A stretch of 64,000 bases of DNA, from the NCBI GenBank assembly GCA_009667805.1, contig CM019064.1, positions 113,372,328 to 113,436,327 of the forward strand, in the 5' to 3' direction. Source of the DNA: Leptobrachium leishanense (lineage: Eukaryota > Chordata > Amphibia > Anura > Megophryidae). The translations under genes and the position numbers were made by a program. Below, piece by piece: positions 1 to 13,500 of this stretch. A model generated the notes under the pieces. The model did not search any database. It worked only from the letters and a program-made list of their open reading frames with translations, and was not told where the DNA came from. Position 1 is the stretch's first letter; each line of letters opens with the position of its first letter.

Positions 1-814
1 AGGGGGTACCAGTCCGTGGAACGTGGGTGGGAGATGCTTTTGGGGTGGAAGAGGGGGTTACCCTGAGGGTCATAAATTATTTCCCTTGGAGCAGTGCCGG
101 GAAAAGTTGTGACAATATCCCCTTCTAGTTGTGCGTCATATTCAGGGGCATGAACCTCAAAGGGTTCTTCTTCATAACCCTTATCCCCCTCTTCCTCCTC
201 CTCAGAATCAGGGTAAGCTGGAAGGAGAGAGGTGCTTTTTGATTTTTTAGGTAAGCAGACCGTTGTACACGCCTCACGGTCAGAGGCTCTTTTATGGAGG
301 GGGGGGGGGGTTTTGTGAAAGGCAGTTGAACGGGGATGCCAGCCCCTCTTGCGCTCAGATGGTCAGGCGCGGTCTCTGTCAGGATATGAAAACCTGAGGG
401 TCTATTAAGGGCATGAGAGCCCATGTCAAAGTGAGGAGTATGAGAACTCCTATTTAAAGAGGGGCCATGGGAGCTCACAGAGCGTAGCGGGGTATGGGTG
501 CTGGAGGCTATAGTTGGGCAGGGATTAACAGAAATAGGAGGCATGAAAAATTGTGGAGCAAAGGATGTGGAGGGAGTATGGGCAGGTACATTACGTTCTG
601 ACCAGGCTCTGGAGAAGGAATCAGACATGCAGGTGACCGCAGACTGGATCCTGGAGATGGAAGCTTCCATTGCTGCCATCCGCAGCTCCGGATTCTCATG
701 GTGCCTTTGAAGAGGTAGACCCCCGTGCTGCTCTACTAGGGCACCCTGATGGAGCGAACTGCCGCCGGAATCGGAGTCTCTGCGCTCCGAACGAGTGGGT
801 TTTGAGTAGTACAT
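1..814 (-). mobile_element. DIRS-like retrotransposon ORF1 (gag-like) fragment, frameshifted
   Basis: A minus-strand ORF starts with ATG at 814 and runs as a serine/proline-rich protein to a run of 12 G (299-310, poly-C on the coding strand). Past that run the original frame degenerates into basic residues. A second frame opens and reads DREACTTVCLPKKSKS, then an acidic stretch (SEEEEEGDKGYEEEP), then IIYDPQGNPLFHPKSI and HPRSTDWYP up to the window edge. The DPxGNPLFxP...HPRSxxW pattern is what I recall from the ORF1 of frog DIRS tyrosine-recombinase retroelements. A length change in the homopolymer is the simplest explanation of the shift, either a real mutation or a sequencing error. The recombinase and RT parts would lie to the left of the window. 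It sits in the ATG3 intron after the 1402-1557 exon. The family call is from memory and moderately sure. Confidence 0.6.
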
Positions 815-1320
815 GTTTTAAACAGCTTCTTTTTCTGATTTGAAATGGCCGCCGCGCCAGAATGCCGCGCAAGCCGCGTGATAAATGGGGACGGAGCCTA
901 ATCGTGAGGCGATCGGCTGATTAAGTGCGCAGGCCTTGGGAGGCAAAACGGAACTGTACCACCGCGGTACCAGTTCCAAAACCCGACGGCCAAACACACC
1001 TGCAAGTGAATTAGATTTAAATACAATAGAATACAGTGATTAAACTCGCCCCAGACTCCCTTTAGCAGCGCAGGGAGTCTGGGGAAAAAAGATATACTTA
1101 ACTGTCGCTGAGCAGCAAGAAAGAGGTTTAATGGACGTTGGGGAGAAAGATATATAGACTCTGGACATTCCATGCTGCACTGGGGGAGGGGTGTTGCAGG
1201 ATATACCATGTTGATAATATTTTTTGTCAAGTTTTATACTTTTCTGTCTATCTTCTTGCTGCTGTTTAATTAAAGCGAGAAAGAGACTGCAAATATGAGC
1301 CTCCGTGTCCTGCCTTAAAA
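815..1320 (-). other. Probable 5' leader of the DIRS-like element, with a hairpin
   Basis: Non-coding sequence just upstream of the ORF1 start. It contains a 12-nt perfect hairpin at 1049-1084 (arms CCCCAGACTCCC / GGGAGTCTGGGG). I could not identify a terminal repeat or target duplication, so the right boundary is a guess. No exon of ATG3 is visible here. Confidence 0.3.
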
Positions 1321-1401
1321 TTATATATATTTTACATACATTTGCCTTTTTAAATTTAGCAAACAATTTAAATAACTGCAGCTTCCAAACAAAACACTTA
1401 C

Positions 1402-1557
1402 CTCATCGTAACCAAATAACCAGAGTCTGGGAGTTTGATAATACTTGTCATATGTGATATAAAGGTCATATGTTCTAGTCTGTAATATGGAATCCTCCGA
1501 CCCGACTTCAGAATTTGGCTTGCAGGCCTCTGCGATTTTGCTGGTGTCCACGGTCGC
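1402..1557 (-). CDS. ATG3: ATG3 coding exon 9 (residues 173-224)
   Basis: 156 nt, phase 0 at both ends. The minus-strand acceptor TGTAG precedes GCGACC and the donor GTAAGTG follows TACGATGAG. It encodes the start of the E2-fold core, including [12 protein letters not shown] and LWLFGYDE. The next coding exon, with the catalytic cysteine, is not in the window. Confidence 0.96.
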
Positions 1558-4500
1558 CTACATTAACATAAGCACTTAAAGCTTGTAAGGCAGCACAGAG
1601 AGTTGGGGTTCTTTTGCAGGTTTACGTTTTTGTGTGAAATTTTAATTTGCTTTCATCAACAATGAAATTCTTATTTATTTATAAAGGATTTTACCAGGAA
1701 GGATACATTGAGATATATTAAAATTTCTCTCGTTTTCAAGTATGTCCTGGGTTCAAGAACATTGAGCGGTTACAGAAATACAAAATAGTAAAATGCAAGA
1801 AATTAACACAAAACAAATATAAAGATTAACAGAAAAATAAATATGTAGGAAATAGTCATTATGTTACATGTTTACAGGTGCATTCTGTATTGTGGTATGT
1901 TAATAGGGAGCTCTTAAGGGACTTTAGACTGGGGGAAGATTTGATGGCATCTGAGAGGTTATTCCATCTTGGCAATCAACAGACAGCGATTCAATCTAAA
2001 ATTAATTTCGCAATAAATATTCACATAATTTATAAAGGATTTTACCAGGAAGGATACATTGAGATTTCTCTCGTTTTCAAGTATGTCCTGGGTTTAAGAA
2101 CATTGAATTTTTACAGTAGGTACAGAAAAAGTAATAAAATGGAAGATAATAAAAACAAATAACACAAATATTTATTTTCTGTGTAAATCTGTATTCGTGA
2201 GAAATATCCTGTTCACAGCACACCATTACTCACCACAAGCAGAAGACCGTTTAATTCTGTGTAAGTATGTGGTATCAGAGTGGGTGCACAACTCATCAAC
2301 GATATGTTTGTCACATAAACAAAATGACAACATCTTTTCAGAAGTAATGCGAGAATGTGATTATAATGAAAGGACACATTCAAAGTATGGTTACCGGGCG
2401 TGTGTTATGCTAAACTGGACTAAATTCCTCCATAAAACCCGAGTGCAAGGCAGATGGAAGCCATTCATTGCGTTGCTGATATGATCAACCGGATGCATTA
2501 ACCAATTCCGTTTCTAACATTTGTGTGCACCCTAGAAACTAATTGTATGCACTCAAAACCCCATTTACTTACATGTAAAAATCTGATTATTTGCATACTA
2601 AAATTGCCGTGAAAATAATCTGCCCGTCTGCCATGTCCAGGCCAATCTCAAAAGGTGGGGTGAAACACAGTGAAAAACCCCACACAGGTCTATTCACTAA
2701 AAGGGGAAACTCTGGAGAATTGGCAGGAGAATAGAACAATCCAGACCCAATAGTCGATTTGGAAAGTGAGATAAATAGGAGAATTTTTCTGGTTTGACTA
2801 TTTTCACTTCTGCCAATTCTCCTGAGTTTCACCGCTTAGTGAATAGATCTGATAATGAAAATGCAATTTGAGAAGAAAAACACCATAAAATAGAATGCCT
2901 GCTAGGGAGATACAGCCTCCAGTGTCAATGTGTCCCTTTACATGTGCTCCATTTGTCCTTTTTTAAATCAAGTTCCCTTTTGAAAGTGCCATTTCTTTTA
3001 CATTTTCGTCTGTGTGACCAACACATATTACTGAATCTCCGATGTAGTTTGACAGTACAACAACGTTTACTTTTGTTCTTACCTCATCATTTTCAAGCAG
3101 GCCGCTTTCCTCATAAGCTGAAAACCAGAGGTGAGGGTAACTTAATATACAAGAATATGTTTAGCTAGGAAATCAAATTGTTAACATTGCCGCATTGATC
3201 TCTGAATCTCTTCATATCTGTGGCCTCACCTTGTAATAAATAGAGGCCTTTCAAACAAATGGATATAAACCTATAACAGGTTTTGATAAATGTTATGGGC
3301 ATCTCAAAAGGTCTCTGCTAAATATAATCAAGGGTCCAGAGAGAACGGTTTACGTTTCACAACACCTAAATGAAGACCGTGAGAAAGAAAATCTGCAGAT
3401 GTTTCAGTCTCCATCCAGGGTTGGTGTAACAGTGTTTTCCTACATATAACCAGAAGCCCTAGCTATCAAAAGGTCCTGCCTAGATAACACCTCTTCAGAT
3501 GTGCATAAGAGTAGTCGGGGTAAACAACATCTGTCTCAAGACCCGACGTCATTAGCGCCTCTAAGAGTCTTCACCTAACTGGTCACTCGCTACTAGACTT
3601 TTCTAGGATAGCTAAGGGAGCAGAGATCAAAAGGTAAAAAAAGTGTTTAAAGGTTACGCAACGCCCGGGAGCCAGGGAGAGATCAGTCTAGTGGAGTCAG
3701 TCCACTGACGTCTACCCAAAGGGCTAGGTGTGGAAGTTGTCTGAGACCAGCCAGCAGAGCGGCGACATGACTGAGTGCTGCATAGCCGAGCCATGAGGAC
3801 TAAGTGTCATAATTGCCATTGTCTGATATGATAATGTAATGCAGTGTCCATCTGTTTGCTGTAGGGCTGAAACATCTAAAAATCGATAATGAAAATAGTT
3901 GTCAACAATTCTCACTATCGCTAAATATGTTTGTGTACAGCACACATTGTCTGGAGTCAGTTAAACATTAATAACCTCAGATGCTACTTCGCAGCTTATT
4001 GGAGAAGACGAGCCGTTGATTTACTCGGTATGTTTTAATTCTAGGGTTATGTCATCCATAGCCAGTTTGTTTATATTCAGTTTACAGCAGTGGCAGAAAT
4101 ATTGCACAAAAGATACTACCACTGGATGGAGGAGCTGAACCGCTGGGGTTTTATCTAGTGATGCACCGAAATGAAAATTTTGGGTCGATACCGAAACTTC
4201 GGGATCAGCTCGGCCAAAAACCCGATACCGAAAATAAATAACCCAAAGGTGGGCCTGGAGGCCCAGCCGAAAGGGGGGAAATCAGCTGAGCCTGGCCGAG
4301 CAGGGGGTGATTATTCACTAGCCTGGGGGAAGCCCTAACCAGCAGCGAAGCTCTCACTGGTCCAACTGTCTGCAGGGTCAAAGGACCGTGAGATCATCTG
4401 TGCCACTGGCGTCTAACAGTGCATGCACGGAGAGCGGGAACTGGATCTGTGCATCAGATGCAAGAGGATTACCATGGAGACCGCCGGAGGAGCTCAGGGC

Positions 4501-7500
4501 CAAAGTATATGGAAGTAGGCGAGTATGTGTAGGCCACGCGATCAACACCCCCCCACCCCCAAAAAAAAAATCTAAATCAGGTCATCCGAACCTGGGACTG
4601 GAGGATCGGTCGAGCCGGGGCTTGTGAGAGTCTGGAGGTCAACCGAGCCCCTGTGCTGTAAAATACTGGGTGTGCCAAGAATGAGCTAAACTACTTGCTT
4701 TTAATCTGACTAGTATCAAATAGCAGGTTCTAAATATAAAAGATCATATTATTATGATGTTTGTGTACCATGCTGTAATGCTTAATTAAGTAAAAACACT
4801 TGTTGCATTTCCAAGCATATTCTTGCTCACTGGGAACGACCATACACAGAAAAATCAGTGACCTTGTACGTAATCTTTGGTTGGATAAGAGAAGCCTTTG
4901 GACCATATGAAGTTATCTCTCAATTGCTCCCAGCTGTCTCAGAGCTCTGATAGCTTTTCAAAGTGATGTGTGCCATCACCCTAGAAGGCCATCAGTCAAC
5001 TCACACTAGGACAGCTGAATCTGTAGAAACCAATGTCTCTCAATTTATTTGCAAATTGGCTAAAAAGACCAGTCAGTCCAAGAAGACTGCCATGGTACTT
5101 GTACTGGAAATCAAGATGGGTTAATAAAGCTCTGCGATCTTAAAGGGAAGGGTTAATAATTAATTACAGTAGGCTTCTACTGTAAACAATGCATATTTTC
5201 CATTTCAAAATTTCCATTAAATACTTGCTTATACCCTCAGTAAGGTTCTGCTTTTTTTCCTTAAAGGGCTAACAATTTCGTAGAGTTGATGCTTCGCATA
5301 CTATTAATATACATTCACAAATTAATTCAATCATGCAACTAAATTATTTGTTATTGAATATGCTAAAATAGGTTACCTTCCATATCTGCTGCATCCCCAT
5401 CGTTGTCGTCATCATCATCTTCGTCGTCGTCGTAAGCTGCAGCCCTCTGAGTTTTTCCACAATCCTAATTTACCAAAACAGACGCTGTTATTTTAGCTTT
5501 TCCAGTAATAAAGTGCAAATTTAAATCTTAAAATGAAACATATTTGATGTTTGTGCGTAGAAAACAAAACAAAAAACGAAAGTAGAATAAACATCTCACG
5601 TGACCGCTTAGAAAGCAACCAGCAAACATGAAGTGGTGTCACTCTGAAGGAAATGACAGAATCTATAAATTAAACAGCTACCAGCTGTACTCTTACAATT
5701 TAACTGAAACAACACTGTCCGACACAATCTAAAAGACAACTGCAGCAACCAGCACCTATAGTTAGGGATGCCCACAATGCTGTAATAGGGAAGCACATGT
5801 AATCATTCATAGGTCAGTCAGTGGTGAAGAGGTCGTGATAAAGTGTCAGGGGTAGGAACAGTAGATCTGTATGACAGGTGAACTCTGGTGATTAGGGAGA
5901 TTCATATATACCAGGATATGGCTGGTAAATCAGTGCTCAAAGGGTTAAATTAAATCTACACGATTTGTGAAATTGTGGGCACAGTCAGCAAGTGACAAAT
6001 CTTACAGATATTGTTTGTACTGAAACCCAAAAGAAGAACTATCTTTATGCCGATGACATCCAAATATTCTTGTCCACTTCCCCCTCTTCTGGCTTTGGTA
6101 TCAGAATGTCCCTTCAGCATCTCTTCCTGGATGACTTCACATCATCTGAAACTTAATACAATATAAGAGCGAACTTCTGCTAAATGACCCATCGCACACC
6201 CTCTGACAGACTTGTCAATCAAGGTTGACAGCTCCACCATCCAATCTGCCTCCTATGTCCGCTGTCTTGCAGTGATAACTTACATTGTCCTCTCCTTTAA
6301 AACCCACATTCAATTTCTTGCCAATTCCTTTAGCTTCCAGCTACGCAATTTATCCAACCTTTTCTGACAGGACACCACAAAAAGCCAAATCCATTCTCCA
6401 ATTATGGCCTGACTGGATTACTAGGATTCCCTCCTTATTGGCCTTCCCATTACCCAACTGTCCCCACTCCAATCCATACTAAATGCCTCGGTGCGGCGAC
6501 TCCTCAGCTGTCACTCCACCCCGTGCCAGTCTCTGCACTGGCTCCCGCTGCCTTACAGAATAAAAATCCAAAGTGCTGTCCCTTACTTATGAAGCCCACA
6601 CAATTCCAAAGGGTTGGATTAGACGTGGTACTTGTGACAGGAGGTTTTACCCCATTTTAAAGATTAGGCACATCCCCGGGTTACGGTGACCATGCACATC
6701 CTTTAACGTAGTATAAAAAGGATTCACTTGCCACAGCTCTTTTTATAATGCAATAATATTTTACCCCCTTATCTGTTGTCCAATCAGATATATTGTTTTC
6801 TGATTTGTGTGAGAGGGACTTGGGAGCTATAGTACAATTAAATAGAAAAAAAGAAACATGTCTGCTTTACTGTCAAACTACATTTGATAGTCGGTAACAT
6901 TTAGGAAATTGAAAGTGACATTACCTGCGTCTCTAGGTTGATCTCTTTTACTGCTTCTGTGACACCACTGACAGCTAACGTAAGGAGGAAACAAGCCAAA
7001 AATAAACAAAAGAAGCCATGACGATGTTAATTATAAAGACGCAGACCGTCCTGTGCCAGCCAATGCTGAAATCAGAGGAAGGGAGAATTAACATGAACCG
7101 GACAGGACAAGATCACATTTAAAAGGGACACCCCCATCCCCCCAGCTGTCCCGAACCAGAGATATTGCTGGGTGAAGTGGATCAGTTTCCTCCTCCCCAC
7201 CCACCATCAATTTCTTGGATGTCAGTCGCCAGATTGGTCACGAATGACATCAGCACGCAGAGACGCGCCAACATAAACCTCACCCCTAACTCTCGCCTTC
7301 AGGACTTCTCCCGAGCTGCCCCATTTCTATGGAACTCCCTCCCCCCACAACATTAGTTCTCCAGTTCTTTGAGAAGTCTCTGAAAATGCATTACTTTAGA
7401 GAAGCCTATCGGCTTACTACATGATCTCCCCACTGTCATTTCCTCTTCAGTCCTCCTGCAACCCGCCACTTCACCTACATTCACCCTCACTTAAGGTGTC

Positions 7501-10500
7501 TCCCCTCTTAGATTGTAAGCTCTCGAGCAGGGTCCTCCCTCCTTCTGTTCCATGTGTGTAACATGTATGTATATTTGTAATTCTGTCTGTTGGCGCTTTA
7601 TAAATACTTGTAACTGAGGCTAATCGCTGTAATAAGAGAGGCAGCCGATAGATCCGATCTACACATTCGCGCAACTCCGATCCATCACTCTGCGCAGGTG
7701 CCATGAAACTTGCAAATGTAAAATGCGTAAGTCCCATAGCGGTGCAAAATTTGCAGTTCCTATGCTACGCAAGTTGTGTAGGAGCGCAGGTAGAGCAGAA
7801 AAACCTCTGAGCAGAAGAGAAGCAGTGCATAAGGCAAGTAAAATCCCCTTAAAATATATTTTTAAAAAATCATATTTTTCAGTAGAGTAACAGTATTCAG
7901 TAGATAAAGGGTCTTAAAATGATGTGAACATCCTGTGCCAATAAAGGTATAGATGAGCTCAAGAATGCTGGTGGGACAATCTTAACTACCCGCCATCTAA
8001 TCCATTCATCATCATGGAGGACTGTGACAGACCAGTGAAAGCATGAAAACCCGATTACAGGCAGTCATCTTGCTTCTTGAATATCAAATTAAAGTGCTGC
8101 CAATGAAGACTACATGTAAGCATAACAGTCTACTCTAGGATGTGCAGAGGAACAGAACGGAGCAAACACATTGTAAAGACAATAAAACAAAGTGACATAT
8201 GGACAAAAAGGTAGGAAATCATTATAAACAGATGGCAAACCAAGTCTATTTATACCCTTGACAATAAATGCACAAGACTTTGGGATCCTTGTATACACAC
8301 CTGCATGGTGAAACGTGTCTACCCATCCCCCATCTCCATCATCCTCCTCTATAATTGCTTCTAATTCGTCTGAATACTCCATTTGTTTGCATCTTTTATA
8401 GCACGGTACTTTGGAGGAAAAAATAAATAAATTAAGAAGTAAAACATGAATAATAATTTATTCAATCTACCTGCATAACGAACCCAATACAGATTTCCAC
8501 AGAAATAAGTAAAACAAGTTAAAAACAAAAGAATGTTTTCAAAATAAGTGAAGAAAATTTTGTTAACGGTCGCAATGACCATGATTATACGTACGTACGC
8601 ACGCCTAAACAGAGTCAACCAAAACCTCTGACTTGAAGGTCTGATAATGCTCTGTCAGATCAGGTGGATTCCGGGAAACAAATTTCTAGCATTTGTTTAT
8701 CAACACCTGTATCGCACACTGTATCGAAAACTGTATCGAAAACTGGAATGAAGCAATGGCATAAATAGCACCAATAAAAAAAATAGATACATATACATAG
8801 TAACATCAGAAAGCATTATTTTACTGAGAGGGTGGTGGATACATGGAAGAGTCTTCCAGTAGAAGTGGTAGAGGCCAAAACAGTAATTGAATTTAAAACA
8901 TGACCACCTAAGCTATTTTAGGTGGTCATGATGCCCGGAGTATCCTGCCCCCTGTCCCCCCTCCCTCCGCTCAGCGGTTCAGCTGAAAAAGCTGAAAACA
9001 GCTGAGAGAGGCGGAGGAGTTTACTCCGCCCTCCCAGCTGTCAGTCAGCAGAGCGGGAATCATATTTCCCGCTTCTGCCGACTTTGAGACGTCATCGCGC
9101 TTTCAGCGCGATGACGTCTCCTACTCACCGCAGAAGCTGGCGGCTCCCTCTGAGGGTTAGTGTTGCGCGCAACACTAATCCTCAGAGGGAGCCGGGAGGA
9201 AGCCTGCCGATTGGCTGGCTTATGTGAGAGGCGCGCATGCGCGCTTCTCACGTAAACCAGAAGCCAAGACGCAGCAAGAAGGACGGGAGCGGAAGAGGAG
9301 GGAGGGGAGTACAAAAAAAAAAAAAAGACGCCGCTGGAAACAAGAGGATTTTAGGGTAAGTATTACAGTTACAAAAAAAGAAAAAAAAAATCTAAAGATT
9401 TATTAAGGGAATAGGGATAGGTTAGGATAAAAAAAACGGGGGGTGATTTTTTTGAGTAGAGTGTTCCTTTAAGCAAGCATGGGATAGGCATAAGGCTATC
9501 CTAAACAAAAGATAAATCCAGGTTAAGTATCCATGTAATTGGGCAGACTAGATGGGCCGAAAGGTTCTTATCTGCCGACATTTTCTATGTTTCTATATCT
9601 ACATCTGCAGTCATTCTGTGGTCTCTGCCAATAGCAGACACGTTTATTTTTTTTGAGAAAAGTATTTTACCAGGAAGGATACATTGAGATTTTTCTCGTT
9701 TTCAAGTATGTCCTGGGTGGCGAGTATGTACCGTTAGGTGTCTTGCCCAAGGACACTTACTGGAGAGGTGCTCTTGCCGGGATTCAAAACTGTGTCTCCA
9801 CAGTTCTAGAGTAGTGAGGTTTCCTCTACTCCACCCAGCCAGTACCATTACTAGCCATATTGTACAAAATTGGGTGTGAGGGGGTGCAAACTTATTTTAT
9901 ACTGCAAGTAACGAGGACCAACATGCTGCACAGGCACCTTTTCAGAGTTTATGATCACCTCTGTCTTCTACAAAAGGTACTCTGAAGAAAACTCCCTAAA
10001 GGCTGAGCCATCATCCCAACTACCTGGGATCTCATCAGATCACTTGCATTTGGATTAAAGTGTGTATACTAGGGATGCACCGATACTAGTATCGGTGCGG
10101 ATACTGCCGTTTGAACGAGTACTTGGTACTTGTGCAATTGGCCCGATACATCCCCCCCCCCCGATGCCAGAAGCCAGCGCTGGGCTGGCTTGCCGGTATC
10201 CACGGGGCTGGGGAAGCTGGCCGCGTGCATGAAAAGCACCCTGCCAGCGTTCCCCTCCGGCGGGCCGCAATACTCACCTAGCCGTCAGTCCAGTCGCATG
10301 GCTGTGACGCGGCTGCCGGGCAGTGGAGGCTGTGACGTTGCCGCCAGCCGAGATCTCGCAGGAACCTCCCGCGAGATCTCGGCTGGAGGCAGAGTCAAGG
10401 CCGCCACGGCCCGGCGGCCGCGTCACAGCCATGCGATCGGATCCACCATGTGAGCTGGGGGCGATATCCATGTGAGCTGGGGGCGATATCCATGTGAGCT

Positions 10501-13500
10501 GGGGGCGATATCCATGTGAGCTGGGGGCGATATCCATGTGAGCTGGGGGCGATATCCATGTGAGCTGGGGGCGATATCCATGTGAGCTGGGGGCGATATC
10601 CATGTGAGCTGGGGGCGATATCCATGTGAGCTGGGGGCGATATCCATGTGAGCTGGGGGCGATATCCATGTGAGCTGGGGGCGATATCCATGTGAGCTGG
10701 GGGCGATATCCATGTGAGCTGGGGGCGATATCCATGTGAGCTGGGGGCGATATCCATGTGAGCTGGGGGCGATATCCATGTGAGCTGGGGGCGATATCCA
10801 TGTGAGCTGGGGGCGATATCCATGTGAGCTGGGGGCAATATCCATGTGAGCTGGGGGCAATATCCATGTGAGCTGGGGGCAATATCCATGTGAGCTGGGG
10901 GCAATATCCATGTGAGCTGGGGGCAATATCCATGTGAGCTGGGGGCAATATCCATGTAAGCTGGGGGCAATATCCATATCCATGTGAGCTGGGGGCATTC
11001 TGTATACATATATATATCTCCGGGGGGGGGGGGATATATACATGCGAGCTGGGCGCATTTTTATATGAGGCCTGTTCTTATTGAAAAAGCGGTCACATGA
11101 CATAAAAAACTATCGGTACTCGGTCTTACAAAAGTGGTATCGGTGCATCCCTAGTGTATACACGCAAAAATATCTGTGTTCACAAAAAGCACAGTTATGA
11201 CAATATAGATCATGCCTAACATACCATTTTTTGTCAAAAGAAACTGCTTCTCATTCGGTAGGTAAGGCTTGATCTTTGATTCTTCACCAGACGCCCTGTA
11301 TAAAGAGAAGAAATTACACACACATTAATATTTAATAACATATACTGTATGTAATGGATGTTATAGCACAAGATACATTAGGTCACAAACCAATAAAATC
11401 CCTTATCTCTTATGTGTTGAACAGTTCTTAATTATTAATGTTTGCCACTTTAATTGCATCTGATCGATCTGAAGCATAGTTCCTCATTCATTTTTAAATA
11501 CGCTGAATGTCAGCGCAAATCCTAACATCAATGCAAAGTGCCAATCAGCTAGTCCGTTGCTCAGCAGGATAGGGAAGTGAGAAGTGCATGACTTCCCTAA
11601 ACGTCAAGATTTTTCTCAGGAGGAGCTCACTGTGTATTGACCATGTTGGCGAAAGAGAGCGCGAAAGAAAGAGAAAGAAAAAAGAAAGAAAGAGAAAAAA
11701 GAAAAAGCGAGAAAGCGAGAAAAAGAGCGCAAAAGAGAGAGCGAAAGAGAGAGCGAAAGAAAAAGAAAGAGAAAAGAAAGAAAACGAGAGCAAGAAAGAA
11801 AATTTAAAACAGGAAGATCTGTAGATTCATAGAAACATATTCACAGATCGGCAGAAGAAAACCAGGATAGTTCTGCTTCTACAGATCGCCGTTTTATAGT
11901 CCTGCACCGGTCAGGTTCATCTACCAAGAGCTGAAGGTGGAAGCACAAATAAATCCCTTGATTAGCACATGCATGGAGAGAAGCGTCTTGTGGGATATGA
12001 AATAGGAAAAAAAAAACTCTGGTAAAAACCACATACCTACAGCACAAAATATGGGGGTTTGGTCAGAGCAAATGGGAGTGTCATGTAAAGCCCACTACAA
12101 CATCAAAGAAGCCCAATCGTGGGTGGAGTAGAGGTAACATCACTGCTCTATAACTGGAGACAGGTTAAAATCCCAGCCAGAGCAACTCTGCAGTAAGTGT
12201 CCTTGGGCAAGATACCTAACGGTACATACTTGCCTACCACACAATATCAGCTGTGGAGTCCAGTGGTAACGTCTCTACCCTTCGACCATAGATAAACAAG
12301 GCAAAATAGCATTCAGCATATCCCGCAAGTACAACTGTGAAGAAGTCTCGACTTTACGAGAAGTGGATTCAACCTAACCACCAGGTCGCTGCTCTACAAT
12401 CCTGGAAAGACGACGCGATCCCACTCAGAAGACGCCACCAGCGCGTGTCCTTGGGCAACACACCCAACTCAAAAAATACTTGTACATCTCATAGATATGT
12501 TTCCATGGGAACAGGGTCCCCTGAATCAGGTCATCATTATGTGTGGTATTCGAATGTAGCAATCCCTTGTACACGGATCTTGTAAAGAGCTGCGGAATTT
12601 GAAGCGCTATATAAAAGGATAATAATAAAGAGGAAAGGCCTTTGGCAAGTGTTCTCAATCTACAGTAAAAAATGTGATGTAGCACTGCAGATTTGTCGAT
12701 CATTCAAAGAGGTGGGATGATTGATCAGTGTTGGGGTACTTGACATCGTGGTGAGCTCAGGATGACATGGTCACATTTTGTCGCCAAATCCACATTTTCC
12801 ATACTGAAGTCAGGGGGGAGTAACACTTTGAAGAAGGGGCATTACTTGCCATTGCCAAGTAGGACAGTGATGTACCAGATGATCTCCGGCTACCAAGAAC
12901 TGTTCACAAAAGAGAAAAAAAAAAAATGCATATTAAAAACATAGAAAATACAATATGAACATCTATAAAATCTAAATTCATTTAATTCATACTATGCCAA
13001 CATAAATTACAATAAATTCTCAGGTCACCTAGTCTAGTGCAAGGTTGATACACAAAAGCAACAAACATAGGGCTGAGAAGTTCTGATAAACACAAATTAA
13101 TATGGCGGATGTGCCATTATGTGGGGTGTAACAACACAGAGCCTCCTGCCAAAATGAAAATGTGACTCCATCGCCCCCAAGCCAGGGAGGGGTCATCAAC
13201 GACTGTAGGCAGATCTCTAAATTATCCATTTAACAGAAGAATGGAGAGTGAAACACAACAAAGTAAAGCAAACAGGATAACAATTACACCTGTGTTGCCA
13301 AAAGTTTCTTCCGATACGGTTCTGTCAGGTTCATCCATTAGGTTTAGACAAACCAAATCACGACATGAAGCCAGCTGGTGCTGCAAGGACTAATTTAGTT
13401 ACAACCGACCAGTCACCACGTGAACGGAAAACGAATGAGTCCATGGTCAAAAACTTGCCCAATAAGTGACTCGTTCTTTCCATATGGTGTATTGATGTCA

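Larger units (their letters stand above)
10070..11153. mobile_element. Non-autonomous hAT element (TAGGGATGCACCGATAC ends) carrying a minisatellite
   Basis: Terminal repeats TAGGGATGCACCGATAC / GTATCGGTGCATCCCTA, bounded by an exact 8-bp target duplication GTGTATAC (10062-10069 and 11154-11161). Inside are a GC-rich palindrome (10289-10441) and about 25 copies of a 22-bp repeat (10447-10998). No transposase frame: the long open frames here are the tandem repeat read in three frames. It lies in the ATG3 intron upstream of exon 5. Confidence 0.8.

Noticed and set aside
6965..6970. Alternative acceptor CAG inside ATG3 exon 6
   Set aside because: Its use would leave the wrong phase and lose the conserved VSGVTEAV reading.
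10447..10998. CRISPR-like direct repeats
   Set aside because: Units are head to tail with no spacers, in a vertebrate transposon.
10274..11103. Three overlapping minus-strand frames of 204-226 codons
   Set aside because: They are the 22-bp tandem array inside a hAT element.
11545..11824. Lys/Glu- or Phe/Ser-rich small proteins
   Set aside because: Both strands of a purine microsatellite.
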